A stretch of DNA of 64,000 nt from Tindallia magadiensis (GCF_900113635.1 NZ_FOQA01000001.1:372001-436000), one strand, 5' to 3'; shown: positions 35,922 to 45,751, counted from the stretch's first letter. Notes: a model not told the origin generated them from the letters alone. Made by a program: numbers and translations.

Positions 35922-36572
35922 TTATTCCCCCTTTACAATATAATCAACGAAGATCCCCGGAGTCATCACATTATTGGGATCTATCTCTCCGACTTCAACA
36001 AGTTCGCACGCTTCAACAATAACTACATCAGCCGCCGTTGCCATATGTGTGTTAAAATTTCGTGTCGCTGCGTTATACCACACATTACCTTTTTTATCAA
36101 CTTTTGAACCTCTTATTAAAGCTACATCTGCTCTGAGAGGAAGCTCTAGTAAATATTCTTTTCCGTCAAGGGCCATTTTTTGCTTCCCTTCTTCAACTAC
36201 CGTCCCTACTCCTGTCGGAGTTAAAAATCCACCTAAACCAGCGCCGCCGGCTCTTATTCTTTCAGCCAGTGTTCCCTGAGGAATCAAAGTAACATCTATT
36301 AGCCCTTCGTTCATCATACGTCCAGTTTCAGGGTTCGTTCCAATATGAGAAGCATAAAGCTTCTTAATCTGACCATTAACAATCAGCTTGCCTATCCCAA
36401 CATCAGGCCTCGCTGTATCTGTACAGATCAGAAATAAATCTTTAACATTTTTTTTAACCAATCCATCCACCAGATTTTCAGGTGTGCCAGCTCCCATAAA
36501 ACCAGGAATCATAACCGTTGAACCGTCTTTCACAAAATTGAGCGCTTCATCCATCGAAACAACTTTACTCAT
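35922..36572 (-). CDS. ctfA: 3-oxoacid/acetate CoA-transferase, subunit A
   Basis: A 216-residue alpha subunit with the N-terminal VMIPGFMGAGTPENLV glycine-rich motif and LRADVALIRGSKVDKKGN of the AtoD/ScoA family. First gene of a two-gene operon with its own promoter. No thiolase, 3-hydroxybutyryl-CoA dehydrogenase or amino-acid degradation gene is adjacent, so the pathway cannot be fixed from context. Confidence 0.85.
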   Translation of the reverse strand: MSKVVSMDEALNFVKDGSTVMIPGFMGAGTPENLVDGLVKKNVKDLFLICTDTARPDVGIGKLIVNGQIKKLYASHIGTNPETGRMMNEGLIDVTLIPQGTLAERIRAGGAGLGGFLTPTGVGTVVEEGKQKMALDGKEYLLELPLRADVALIRGSKVDKKGNVWYNAATRNFNTHMATAADVVIVEACELVEVGEIDPNNVMTPGIFVDYIVKGE

Positions 36573-36638
36573 GCGATACCCTCCCTTTAGCTATTAGGTT
36601 ATCCACGGTGATTTATTTACCATAGATATTACTTCTAT

Positions 36639-36667
36639 ATGATACCAGAATTATCTCACATTGTCCA
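36639..36667 (-). promoter_or_regulatory. Promoter for the CoA-transferase operon
   Basis: Minus-strand TGGACA, 17 nt, TATCAT, with a TGG extended -10. It lies about 65 nt upstream of the alpha-subunit start. Confidence 0.5.
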
Positions 36668-36763
36668 AGTTTCCATATAAAATTAATATTTTTTCGAAGA
36701 TCGTTAAAACCATTGTTTCTAATAAAGAAATATGCAAACTGTCTAAGTGTTACATCATTATCA

Positions 36764-37792
36764 CTAGGAGAATGTTAGTAAAAAAAACACAACTATGATA
36801 GAAGCTACCGGAGTGATCACCCATCCAAGAAATATCTTGCCCAGCAATGCAAGTTTTATATTTCTACCACCTTTCGCAATACCTATTCCCACAACTGATC
36901 CAACCACTGCTTGAGATTGCGATACTGGCACCAATGGAAAAGAAGGTAGGTTATGTGATATTAACCATGCTTGCAAATTTTGAGAAGCAAACAAGAATAA
37001 AACAAGTGCGCTTGATAATACAATAATTAATGCATGTGCAGGAGCAAGTCTCATAATACCAGTTCCAATCGTCGACATTACTTTCATCGAATACGTATAT
37101 ACTCCTACTGAAACTGAAATAGCCCCTAATAAAAATAACATTTGCTGACCATTTAAGACAGTTATTGTGTTCAGCGTTAATGGTGGTAGATTTAAGCTGT
37201 TTACAAAAACTCCCATCACATTCGCCATATTGTTCGCTCCAAGACTATAAGCTCCAAAAGCACCAGCTATCACTAAAGCAATTCTCAGCCATTGATCTCT
37301 GCGCACAATATGTACAGGAAGTACTTTCCAAATATACGCAAAAATAACAAACAACACCATCGCCATCACCGCTCCCAAAACAGGAGCAAATACCCATGTT
37401 CCTGCAATTCGGATTAGCAATGACCAGTCGATGGTATGTCCATGATACAAATTCCAACCGATAATAGAACCAATAATCGATTGTGATGTCGACACAGGAA
37501 GTCCATTCTTTGTCATCACCATTACTACAAGTGCAGCTGCCAAGGATGCCATAAACGCCTCTTCTAATCGGACTATATCGCCTAACTCTCCTAATGTTTT
37601 AGTAGTTCCAGCACCGCTGATCAACGCACCAAGAGCAACAAAAACAGAGATAATCAGTGCCGCTGATCGAAATTTAATCATTTTAGTACTAACGGCTGTC
37701 CCCATTATATTTGCAGCGTCATTCGCACCTAACGACCAGCCCATAAAAAGTCCTGCGGATAAGAAAAAAAGAGCTGCTGGATTCCCCTCCAT
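36764..37792 (-). CDS. pit: Inorganic phosphate transporter, PiT family
   Basis: A 342-residue multi-span protein with the two PiT signatures GANDAANIMGTAVS (near residue 23) and GANNMANVMGVF (near 203), plus PVSTSQSIIGSIIG and PVSQSQAVVGSVVG repeats. Low-affinity, cation-coupled phosphate uptake. The DUF47 (PhoU-like) partner usually encoded next to clostridial pit genes is absent here. No terminator or promoter was clear. Confidence 0.92.
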   Translation of the reverse strand: MEGNPAALFFLSAGLFMGWSLGANDAANIMGTAVSTKMIKFRSAALIISVFVALGALISGAGTTKTLGELGDIVRLEEAFMASLAAALVVMVMTKNGLPVSTSQSIIGSIIGWNLYHGHTIDWSLLIRIAGTWVFAPVLGAVMAMVLFVIFAYIWKVLPVHIVRRDQWLRIALVIAGAFGAYSLGANNMANVMGVFVNSLNLPPLTLNTITVLNGQQMLFLLGAISVSVGVYTYSMKVMSTIGTGIMRLAPAHALIIVLSSALVLFLFASQNLQAWLISHNLPSFPLVPVSQSQAVVGSVVGIGIAKGGRNIKLALLGKIFLGWVITPVASIIVVFFLLTFS

Positions 37793-37825
37793 TATTCCAC
37801 CTGCCTTTCCTGTAAATTCTAATCA

Positions 37826-39079
37826 TTATTGCTCTTGAACGTTTTCATCTGTGTAGGCTTTTAGTTTTTGATGTAACCACGCTAAAGCTGCGTTTGCAGC
37901 AAAGTAACGGATACGGTTTCTATCACCGTTAAAATTGATTTTTTTTGCATCTACGTCACCATTGATAAAAATACCAATCCATACTTCCCCACCTGTCGAA
38001 CCTGTTTTATAACCATCTGCCCAACCAGTAATTGCAAGTCCTATACTTGTCCTCGTTTTATCTGAAATGCCTTTCGCCATAGAAATAACCGTTTCTTTAC
38101 TCACGACACCTCTCGTATAGATGATTTCCGGCAAAACGCCCAGTTCATCAATTTTCGATTCTTCACTATAGGCTACTACGCCTTCTTTCAGGCATTTTGA
38201 CATTCCAGATACATTAACAAGCTTCGCACATATTAATCCCCCAGTAAGTGATTCTGCAATCGAAATGGTTAGTTCATATCGACGCATTAAGGTAAATATC
38301 TTTTCTTCCAAACTCATCGTACCGGTTCCATATATGTACTCATCTAAAACGGGTAATATTTTTTCATAAACAGGCGCTAACATTTTCTCTGTATCCATTT
38401 CAGTATCTGCTCGCGCTGTTATACGAATATGAACTTCGCCTTCTTTAGCATATAATGCAATGGTAGGGTTTTGTTGATCACGCATTAAATTTTTAAGTTT
38501 TTCTTCTACTTGACTCTCGCCTATTCCACAAAGTCTGATGGTTTTTGAACGAATCGTTTGTCGTAAATGAGGCTCTAGCTTTTTCATAACTTCATTTTCA
38601 AACATTTCCTCCATTTCCTTCGGAGGTCCCGGCATCATAATCATAATCTTACCATTTAACTCTATCCAACAACCTGGAGCTGTTCCAACATTATTATTTA
38701 TAATGTGTGAACCTTCAGGGAATACCGCTTGCTTTTTATTATTTTGAGAATAACCAACTTCTCTACGAACAAATCGTGATTGAATATCACTCCATATATT
38801 TTCGTTAAATATCATTCTTTTCCCAAAATATGTTGCCGCTACTTCTTTTGTTATATCATCTTCTGTTGGACCTAAACCACCTGTAACAATCAATAAATCA
38901 GCTCTTGAAAAAGCAATTTCATAAGCCTCTAAAAGCCTCGATGCATTATCACCAACAACCGTTTGGTAATAAACATTAATCCCCAGCTCAGCTAATCCTT
39001 GTGACAAATATTTTGCATTTGTGTTAAGAATTTCTCCTAATAGTATTTCTGTTCCAACACTCATTATTTCAGCTTTCAT
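37826..39079 (-). CDS. cinA: CinA-like protein (nicotinamide-nucleotide amidase)
   Basis: A 417-residue two-domain protein: N-terminal MoCF/COG1058 domain (about 1-170: SVGTEILLGEILNTNA, VTGGLGPTEDDITKE, MPGPPKEMEEMF) and C-terminal CinA amidase domain (about 255-405: SIAESLTGGLICA, GLAITGWADG). Involved in pyridine-nucleotide recycling and, in some species, competence. The usual P-G of AITGxAGP is W-A-D here, a small deviation. Ribosome binding site AAGGAG. Confidence 0.92.
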   Translation of the reverse strand: MKAEIMSVGTEILLGEILNTNAKYLSQGLAELGINVYYQTVVGDNASRLLEAYEIAFSRADLLIVTGGLGPTEDDITKEVAATYFGKRMIFNENIWSDIQSRFVRREVGYSQNNKKQAVFPEGSHIINNNVGTAPGCWIELNGKIMIMMPGPPKEMEEMFENEVMKKLEPHLRQTIRSKTIRLCGIGESQVEEKLKNLMRDQQNPTIALYAKEGEVHIRITARADTEMDTEKMLAPVYEKILPVLDEYIYGTGTMSLEEKIFTLMRRYELTISIAESLTGGLICAKLVNVSGMSKCLKEGVVAYSEESKIDELGVLPEIIYTRGVVSKETVISMAKGISDKTRTSIGLAITGWADGYKTGSTGGEVWIGIFINGDVDAKKINFNGDRNRIRYFAANAALAWLHQKLKAYTDENVQEQ

Positions 39080-39116
39080 GAGTCATCTCCTTATTTTTTA
39101 TATCGTCTATTGCTAG

Positions 39117-40019
39117 TCAATCCTTCTTCAAAGGCGTAATTAATTGTAACGCATTAGGAATTACCTTGAAATCCATCGGCAGCTTTCCACAAAGTTCACC
39201 ATCTACATCTACTTCAATATCTTGTTTGCTATTCAATCGAAAAGAATCTACCTGATAATAAATAATGCCCTTTTGTGGCTTAACTCTTTTCCTTAAAAAG
39301 CTAAGAAAAACATTAGCCATGTCAGGAAATTCTGTGTTTTTAACAATGAGTAAATCTAGCTTCCCATCATTCAACGAAGCTTCCGGCACTAAATTTTTAA
39401 ACCCTCCAATAATCGGTCCATTAGCTAAAAGAAAAAAAAGTGTGTCTATCGTTTCTCTTTTTTCTCCACAATCTAGCTCAATTTCGATGGTTTGAAAAAA
39501 TTGTTTAGGAAACTCTAAAAACCCTTCAAAATAATATGCAAATTTGCCAAGAATTGACTTTTTTTCCGAAGATACTTTGTGAGCTAGTTCCGGAAGCAAT
39601 CCACCTGCTGCAACATTAAGAAAAAATCGATCTCCTGCTTTCCCTACATCTACAAAAATTTTCCGCGGATTTAAAATCATCTCTGCGTATACTTCCACGT
39701 TTTTAGGAATCTCTAAATAAGTGGCCACATCATTAGCGGTACCCATCGGAAATAAAGCCAGTGGAGGCGGGGACGGCACCTGCATCAATCCATTTACTAC
39801 CTCGTTCGTTGTTCCATCACCACCAAAAACAATCATTTGATCATAGTATGATGCCCCAAAGTTTTTCACAGCTTCCACCGTATCATTCTCCCCTTTGGTT
39901 TCATATAGATCAAATTGACAGGTTTCTTTTTCGCTAATAATTGCTTTAAGTGCTTCAAAGCGCTCTTTTCCCATTTTCCTTCCAGCGTTCGGATTAACAA
40001 TAGCTGCATATTTTTTCAT
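39117..40019 (-). CDS. Diacylglycerol/lipid kinase family protein
   Basis: A 300-residue DAGK-catalytic-fold protein: IVNPNAGRKM at the N-terminus, GGDGTTNEVVNGL near residue 66, FPMGTANDVA near 95, and LLIVKNTEFPD in the C-terminal beta domain. Relative of DgkB/YegS; phosphorylates a lipid or diol of unknown identity at the membrane. Closely follows the MocR gene in the same direction, without evident regulation. Confidence 0.85.
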   Translation of the reverse strand: MKKYAAIVNPNAGRKMGKERFEALKAIISEKETCQFDLYETKGENDTVEAVKNFGASYYDQMIVFGGDGTTNEVVNGLMQVPSPPPLALFPMGTANDVATYLEIPKNVEVYAEMILNPRKIFVDVGKAGDRFFLNVAAGGLLPELAHKVSSEKKSILGKFAYYFEGFLEFPKQFFQTIEIELDCGEKRETIDTLFFLLANGPIIGGFKNLVPEASLNDGKLDLLIVKNTEFPDMANVFLSFLRKRVKPQKGIIYYQVDSFRLNSKQDIEVDVDGELCGKLPMDFKVIPNALQLITPLKKD

Positions 40020-40044
40020 TCAGGTCTCCCTTTCCATTCAAGTA

Positions 40045-41547
40045 TTACAAAATTGGCTCCTTTTCCTCGCCACTCCATTTTTCTGTATTAATCAATTTAT
40101 CTGTATTTCTGATCAATCTTATCATTTCTGTCATGCCAATTTCAATTTGATTTAAACTAACAGCGGCGATACTAATCCGTAACCGTTCATAAATCGGCTT
40201 ATTTAAGTAAAACAAACTGCCTGGAGCAAACACAATATTTTTATTGGCTACTTTTGAATAAAGAAGCGAAGCATCTATTCCTTTAGGTAATTCAATCCAA
40301 AAATTCAATCCTCCCGATGGTATTCTGCACGTTATCTCTGTTGATAAGTCACTCTCAATAATTGATTTCATAGCACAAAATCGTTTATAATATTCGTTAG
40401 TCAGTTTTTTCATATTACTATCCCATTTTCCATGGTAAAAATATCGTTCCAGAGCTCTTTGGAGTAATCCAGAAGTAGATATATCTGTAGCCTGCTTTGC
40501 CATGACCAAAGTACTATAGATTTCGGAAGGAACTATCATATATCCTAGCCTGAGCCCCGGCATAAAGATCTTCGAAAAACTTTTAATATAAATTACCCGC
40601 TGGTAACGATCAAGAGACTTTAAGGTGTTTACAGGAGATGAGCTAAAAGCAAACTCGTTAACGTAATCATCTTCCAAGATCGTAAAATCATATTTTTCGC
40701 TAAGTTCAATGATTGCTTTTAATTTTTCAAGGGTATAACTAATCCCGGTTGGATTTTGAAAGTTAGGCATAAGGTACACTAATTTAGGTCGCGATTCTTT
40801 GACTGTCTTTTCAAACAAATCAATATCAATCCCGTCAGGTGTTAACTCTATGTCTTTCACACGAGAACCTCGGGAGTAAAAAGCTGCGATGGCACCACTA
40901 TAAGATGGACGTTCGATTAGAACAGTGTCTCCAGGTTGAAGTGTTCCTTTTGCCACCAAGTCTATCCCTTGCTGCGCTCCGGAAATAATTTGTATTTCTT
41001 CTGATGTCGCACTGATACCATTAACTTTTGCTAAGTCAGCCATGCGCTGCCTTAAAGGAGCGTACCCTCTACTATCCTGATAGCTAAATGCAAATCCTTT
41101 ATCGCGATCCAGCACTTCCAGCAACGCTTCCTTAAAATCATCTACAGGAAACAAATCCGGAGAAGGGTTAGCGCTAGCGAAATTGATGGTTTCTTCTGTA
41201 ATAGATATATTTCTTTCAGTCATTTGATTTAATTGCCTTAATTGTATTTTTTCCCATTCATCATTTACTAAGACATTTCCCATTATGTCGTTATTTTCAA
41301 AGTTTACATAAGTTCCGCTTCCTATTTTTTTAATGACTAGTTCATCTCTTTCAAGCAACTCATAAGCTTTAACTACCGTTACTGTGTTGACATTCAGTAC
41401 ACCCGCCATTTTTCTAACGGCAGGTAATCGATCTCCATGCTTCAACCTTTTACTACTAATTAATTGTTTTATTCCACAATATATTTGAATATACAAATGA
41501 CTTGTTTTATTGTTGTCAATATTCATCTGATGAATCCAGTTATCCAT
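40045..41547 (-). CDS. MocR-type GntR regulator with aminotransferase domain
   Basis: A 500-residue protein with a GntR winged helix (about 15-85: GDRLPAVRKMAGVLNVN, TVVKAYELLERD) and an aspartate-aminotransferase-fold domain with the PLP lysine in YIKSFSKIFMPGLRLGY. MocR regulators typically sense a PLP-bound amine or vitamin B6 and control a divergent gene. Here the divergent gene, 51 nt away, is an ABC exporter, so that operon is the likely target. Start set at 41547 after AAGGAG. Confidence 0.88.
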   Translation of the reverse strand: MDNWIHQMNIDNNKTSHLYIQIYCGIKQLISSKRLKHGDRLPAVRKMAGVLNVNTVTVVKAYELLERDELVIKKIGSGTYVNFENNDIMGNVLVNDEWEKIQLRQLNQMTERNISITEETINFASANPSPDLFPVDDFKEALLEVLDRDKGFAFSYQDSRGYAPLRQRMADLAKVNGISATSEEIQIISGAQQGIDLVAKGTLQPGDTVLIERPSYSGAIAAFYSRGSRVKDIELTPDGIDIDLFEKTVKESRPKLVYLMPNFQNPTGISYTLEKLKAIIELSEKYDFTILEDDYVNEFAFSSSPVNTLKSLDRYQRVIYIKSFSKIFMPGLRLGYMIVPSEIYSTLVMAKQATDISTSGLLQRALERYFYHGKWDSNMKKLTNEYYKRFCAMKSIIESDLSTEITCRIPSGGLNFWIELPKGIDASLLYSKVANKNIVFAPGSLFYLNKPIYERLRISIAAVSLNQIEIGMTEMIRLIRNTDKLINTEKWSGEEKEPIL

Positions 41548-41598
41548 GAGCACAACTCCTTTGTATCCATTTCTCAAAGAATAATCCGAGGTGATATT

Positions 41599-43341
41599 TT
41601 GTCCAGTTATTTAACTTTAATACCTTTCATCAAAAAATACAAATGGTTTTATTTATGGGGCATCCTTTCCTTGATAATGGTTGATGCTCTCCAACTAGCC
41701 ATACCCGAAATACTAAGACGCATAACAGACGCTTTACAACTTGGCACATTAGAAAAACACCAATTATTAAGGTATAGCCTCATTATTTTAGTCATTGGTT
41801 TATTAATGATGCTTTTTCGTTTTCTTTGGCGTATTTTAATTATCAATTCTTCGAGGAGGATGGAATACGAACTGAGAAATGAAATGTTTGAGCAATTCCT
41901 TCGATTATCTACTTCTTATTATAATGATAAAAAAACCGGGGATCTAATGGCACACGCAACAAATGATATCTTTGCTGTTCGAAATGCCGCTAGCGGCGGG
42001 ATCATCACTTTTACAGACGCACTCTTTTTAAATCTTGCCGCTATCACCATGATGATTCTTACTACAAACCTTAAACTAACGCTCATCGCTCTGATTCCAA
42101 TGCCTGTTTTAGCATTTGCTATCTACCAATTCGGCGTATTAATCAATCAACGGTTCAAAATTGTCCAAGAAGCTTTTTCCGAATTAACAGAATCTGTTCA
42201 AGAAAGTTTTTCTGGCATTAGAGTGATTAAATCTTTCTCAAGAGAAGAGAAGGAAATACACCTGTTTGATCAGTCTAACGAGAATCTTTTTAACAAAAAT
42301 ATGAATCTTGCAATATTATTTGGTACGTTTTCTCCAACCATTCAGTTTATTTCGAGTATCAGTTTTTTTATCACTCTTATTTATGGTACCCAATTAGTAA
42401 TGAATCACACGATTACTCTAGGTTCTTTCGTTGCCTTTAATGGGTATTTAGCCTCCATGGTTTGGTCCGTCCCTGTCATTGGATTTGTGATAAATATTTT
42501 GCAACGCGGAGCTGCCTCTATGTCAAGAATAAACACACTTATGGAGGAAACTCCCGACATTGTTGAAGCATCTGACGCTATTGATTTGAGAGATGTCCAT
42601 GGACATATAGAGTTCTCAAATGTTACCTTTTACTATACGACCGATAAAGTGCCTGTTTTAGAAAACTTCACTTTTCACATTGACCCAGGAACTACCATTG
42701 GGATTATGGGACCTACCGGAAGTGGAAAAAGCACTATTCCTACTTTATTACTTCGTTTATATGATCCTGATGACGGAGAAATAAAAATGGACGGTATTCC
42801 TATTAAAGATACTTCTCTTAAATCACTTAGAGATCAAATTGGATATGTAGAACAAAATAGTTTCGTTTTTTCAACATCCATTTATGAAAACATTGCCTTT
42901 GGAAAAGAAGATCATTGTAAAGAAGATATCGAAAGAGCAGCAAAGCTGGCTGGTTTACATCAGGATATAGTAACCTTCCCAGAAGCCTATCATACGCTCA
43001 TTGGAGAAAGAGGTGTCACACTTTCAGGTGGTCAAAAACAAAGACTAGCCATCGCCAGAGCACTTGTTAAAAATCCACCGATCCTCATTCTTGATGACTC
43101 TCTATCAGCGGTCGATACACAAACAGAAGAAAGAATTCTCGAAGGTATTCAAAGCACCATCCATTCAAAAACAACGATTATCATCGCCCATCGTATTTCC
43201 ACTTTGAAATACTGTGACAAAATATTAGTTTTAGACAATGGTAAACCTTCAGAATATGGTTCTCACGAAGAATTAATAAAACGCGATGGGTTTTATGCCT
43301 ATCAATACTATCAGCAAATGTTGGAAGATGAAATTAATTAG
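41599..43341 (+). CDS. yheI: Heterodimeric ABC exporter subunit (degenerate ATPase site)
   Basis: A 580-residue half-transporter: six-span membrane domain (1-~320) and ATPase with Walker A GPTGSGKST, canonical signature LSGGQKQR, and Walker B ILDDSLSAVD in which the catalytic Glu is replaced by Asp. It pairs with the next gene (YheI/YheH = BmrC/BmrD type multidrug exporters). The start is a TTG at 41599, 6 nt after GAGGTG; the ATG 135 nt upstream lies inside the divergent regulator gene and is rejected. Confidence 0.88.
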   Translation: MSSYLTLIPFIKKYKWFYLWGILSLIMVDALQLAIPEILRRITDALQLGTLEKHQLLRYSLIILVIGLLMMLFRFLWRILIINSSRRMEYELRNEMFEQFLRLSTSYYNDKKTGDLMAHATNDIFAVRNAASGGIITFTDALFLNLAAITMMILTTNLKLTLIALIPMPVLAFAIYQFGVLINQRFKIVQEAFSELTESVQESFSGIRVIKSFSREEKEIHLFDQSNENLFNKNMNLAILFGTFSPTIQFISSISFFITLIYGTQLVMNHTITLGSFVAFNGYLASMVWSVPVIGFVINILQRGAASMSRINTLMEETPDIVEASDAIDLRDVHGHIEFSNVTFYYTTDKVPVLENFTFHIDPGTTIGIMGPTGSGKSTIPTLLLRLYDPDDGEIKMDGIPIKDTSLKSLRDQIGYVEQNSFVFSTSIYENIAFGKEDHCKEDIERAAKLAGLHQDIVTFPEAYHTLIGERGVTLSGGQKQRLAIARALVKNPPILILDDSLSAVDTQTEERILEGIQSTIHSKTTIIIAHRISTLKYCDKILVLDNGKPSEYGSHEELIKRDGFYAYQYYQQMLEDEIN

Positions 43342-43359
43342 TAGCGGGAGATGACACTA

Positions 43360-45315
43360 TTGAGCACTTTTTTAGAAGAAGAAAAGATCGAAAAAGCATA
43401 TGATAGCACATTAATGAAGAGATTGCTTCAATACGCCAAGCCTTATACAGTTTTGTTGCTGATAGCGGTTATCTTGCTATCTTTTACGGCTTTTGCTGAA
43501 TTAGCTCAGCCTTATCTTTTTAAGATTGCCATCGACGATCATATAAACTACTCAGAGAAAGAATATACATTAGACAGCGAGTTAGCACTACATTTCAACC
43601 ATTATGAAACTGGCGATATTATTAGAGTAATGAGAGATAATCAAAATTTCTATCTCAATCATATCCACGACGAGAATAGGCTATCCTCTGAGCAAGTTAC
43701 TGCTCTGAGATCCCAAGATACTAGCTCTGTGCGAACACTTGGTTTGATCCTTATAGGTATTTACTTTATCGCTTTCTTCCTCAATTTTGCACAGGTTTAT
43801 ATCTTAAATTATGCCAGTAATAAAATAATCTTCTCGATTCGTCATGATTTATTTAGCCACCTTCAACATATGTCTATTTCATTTTATGATAATCAACCCA
43901 TCGGGCGACTCCTCACAAGAGTTACTAATGATACCGAAACACTCTATGAAATGTATACCAATGTTCTTGTGAATCTTTTTAAGGACCTGTTTCTTTTAAT
44001 CGGTATCATCATAGTGATGCTGAGTCTGAATACACAATTAGCCTTGATCACATTTTCTATGATCCCAGTTATTCTTCTGTTTTCTTATTTTTTTAGATCT
44101 AAAGTTCGTAAAGCTTACCGCGAAGTTCGTATGCGATTAGCAAATGTCAACTCCTCATTGAATGAAAATATTTCTGGTGTGCAAACAACTCACATTTTTA
44201 AAAGAGAGGAACAACAATATTCGCATTTTGTAAAACTAAACAACTCTTTATTAAAAGCTAATGAAAGAGAAACCTTAATTTCAGCTTTTTTCAGACCTGG
44301 AGTTGAATTTCTTTACTCTTTATCAATAGCCCTCATTATTTATTATGGTGGTGGTCTGGTGATGAATCAAACTATCGAATTTGGTGTTTTATTTGCATTT
44401 ATTAACTATATCAGGCAGTTCTTTCAACCCATTAACAATCTAACTGAGAAATACAATATCCTTCAATCTGCAATGGCATCTTCTGAGCGAATTTTCGAAC
44501 TGATGGATCAGCCACCCCAAATCGTCAACAAACCTAATCCCCAAAAACCCCAAACCATAAAAGGGCATATTGAATTTAAAAACGTATGGTTCGCTTATAA
44601 CAATAAGGATTGGATATTAAAAAACGTCACTTTTGAAATACAACCTGGAGAATCAATCGCCTTTGTGGGTGCAACTGGAGCTGGAAAAACATCAATCATA
44701 AATGTCCTTTCAAGATTTTATGATGTTCAATCCGGAAATATTCTAATCGACGGTATTGATATAAAAGATTATGACCAACAATGTCTTCGTAATCACATTG
44801 GCATTGTTCAACAAGATATGTTTCTTTTTTCTGGAACTATCGCCGACAATATCAGCATGAATCAAAATGACATGCCTTTGCAACAAATTCAACATTTTGC
44901 CAAAAAAGTACACGCTAATCATTTTATCGAAAAACTCCCTAACGGATACCTAGAACCTGTTATGGAACGAGGTAGAAACTTTTCTACAGGTCAGCAGCAA
45001 TTAATCTCATTCGCTCGAACATTAGCGGCTAACCCTTCCATTTTAGTACTGGATGAAGCAACAGCACATATCGACACAGAAACAGAAAGTTATATTCAAC
45101 AAGCAATTCCAGAACTTATGAAAAGTCGCACTACACTCGCTGTTGCCCACCGACTTTCTACAATTCAACATTGCGACAATATTATTGTGCTCCATAAAGG
45201 AGAAGTTGTTGAGATGGGAAAACACCAAGATTTACTGCGCAATAAAGCTCACTATTACAAACTATACAAACTTCAATATCAATCTATTTATAATCCACAC
45301 TCCGTATCCTCATAA
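43360..45315 (+). CDS. yheH: Heterodimeric ABC exporter subunit with extracellular insert
   Basis: A 651-residue half-transporter. Between the first two membrane spans there is an extra hydrophilic segment of about 70 residues, as in BmrD/YheH. The ATPase has Walker A GATGAGKTS, a non-canonical signature FSTGQQQL, and an intact Walker B with Glu (VLDEATAHID). Together with the partner this gives one degenerate and one consensus ATP site. The start is a TTG at 43360 after CGGGAG; the ATG nine bases earlier has no spaced site. Followed by a strong terminator. Confidence 0.88.
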   Translation: MSTFLEEEKIEKAYDSTLMKRLLQYAKPYTVLLLIAVILLSFTAFAELAQPYLFKIAIDDHINYSEKEYTLDSELALHFNHYETGDIIRVMRDNQNFYLNHIHDENRLSSEQVTALRSQDTSSVRTLGLILIGIYFIAFFLNFAQVYILNYASNKIIFSIRHDLFSHLQHMSISFYDNQPIGRLLTRVTNDTETLYEMYTNVLVNLFKDLFLLIGIIIVMLSLNTQLALITFSMIPVILLFSYFFRSKVRKAYREVRMRLANVNSSLNENISGVQTTHIFKREEQQYSHFVKLNNSLLKANERETLISAFFRPGVEFLYSLSIALIIYYGGGLVMNQTIEFGVLFAFINYIRQFFQPINNLTEKYNILQSAMASSERIFELMDQPPQIVNKPNPQKPQTIKGHIEFKNVWFAYNNKDWILKNVTFEIQPGESIAFVGATGAGKTSIINVLSRFYDVQSGNILIDGIDIKDYDQQCLRNHIGIVQQDMFLFSGTIADNISMNQNDMPLQQIQHFAKKVHANHFIEKLPNGYLEPVMERGRNFSTGQQQLISFARTLAANPSILVLDEATAHIDTETESYIQQAIPELMKSRTTLAVAHRLSTIQHCDNIIVLHKGEVVEMGKHQDLLRNKAHYYKLYKLQYQSIYNPHSVSS

Positions 45316-45316
45316 G

Positions 45317-45362
45317 CAAAAAACCCCTTGTAGAATCAACAAGATTCTACAAGGGGTTTTTG
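45317..45362. terminator. Strong bidirectional Rho-independent terminator
   Basis: A long perfect inverted repeat (18-19 bp, CCCCTTGTAGAATC core) with a 5-nt loop, ending in TTTTTG on the plus strand and likewise on the minus strand. It ends both the ABC exporter operon and the convergent 48-aa gene. Confidence 0.9.
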
Positions 45363-45381
45363 CTCCATTATGAATTAACAA

Positions 45382-45528
45382 TTATTCTTCTTGCAAAAAT
45401 ATTCTTTCCTGCAAATCGCAACTTTCCAAGGCACACGTGTCAATAATGCAATGTATACAGGTTATGACGCCACACTTAACCTTTTTCCTGCTATTTGTAC
45501 TTTCGTTGTTTTTCTGTTTTCTCATCAT
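45382..45528 (-). CDS. Small cysteine-rich protein of 48 residues, unknown function
   Basis: The minus strand encodes 48 residues from ATG at 45528, preceded by a GGAGG ribosome binding site 8 nt upstream. The first ~18 residues are basic and polar (RKQKNNE, NSRKK); the second half has five cysteines at 19, 24, 27, 32 and 37 (pattern C-x4-C-x2-C-x4-C-x4-C) and an acidic end. A near-consensus promoter lies 47 nt upstream and a terminator follows the stop, so it is a complete transcription unit. Spacing is vaguely like DUF1540 zinc-binding peptides; it does not fit the SCIFF pattern. No radical-SAM maturase or exporter with peptidase domain is adjacent, so a RiPP precursor is only a remote option. 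Confidence 0.75.
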   Translation of the reverse strand: MMRKQKNNESTNSRKKVKCGVITCIHCIIDTCALESCDLQERIFLQEE

Positions 45529-45574
45529 AAAATACCTCCGTTTTAATAGTATCATCGTCAGTTTTATGATGGAA

Positions 45575-45603
45575 ATTATACCAGTAATTCATTTTTCCGT
45601 CAA
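45575..45603 (-). promoter_or_regulatory. Near-consensus promoter of the cysteine-rich gene
   Basis: Minus-strand TTGACG, 17 nt, TATAAT with a TGG extended -10. It is the best promoter match seen in the window and lies about 47 nt upstream of the ATG. Confidence 0.75.
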
Positions 45604-45751
45604 CTACAAAATGAATCTTTTTAATTATTTATTTCATTTTTTCGCAAGTGCTCTTAACTGCTTTTCTATCCCTCTGATTTTCCAAGCACCATGGCATTTA
45701 ATGAATATTTCCGCCCTTTTAATACGCAAGTTTTATTTTATTTTTTTCATT

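Noticed and set aside
45382-45528. SCIFF-type ranthipeptide precursor
   Set aside because: Five instead of six cysteines, different spacing, and no radical-SAM maturase nearby.
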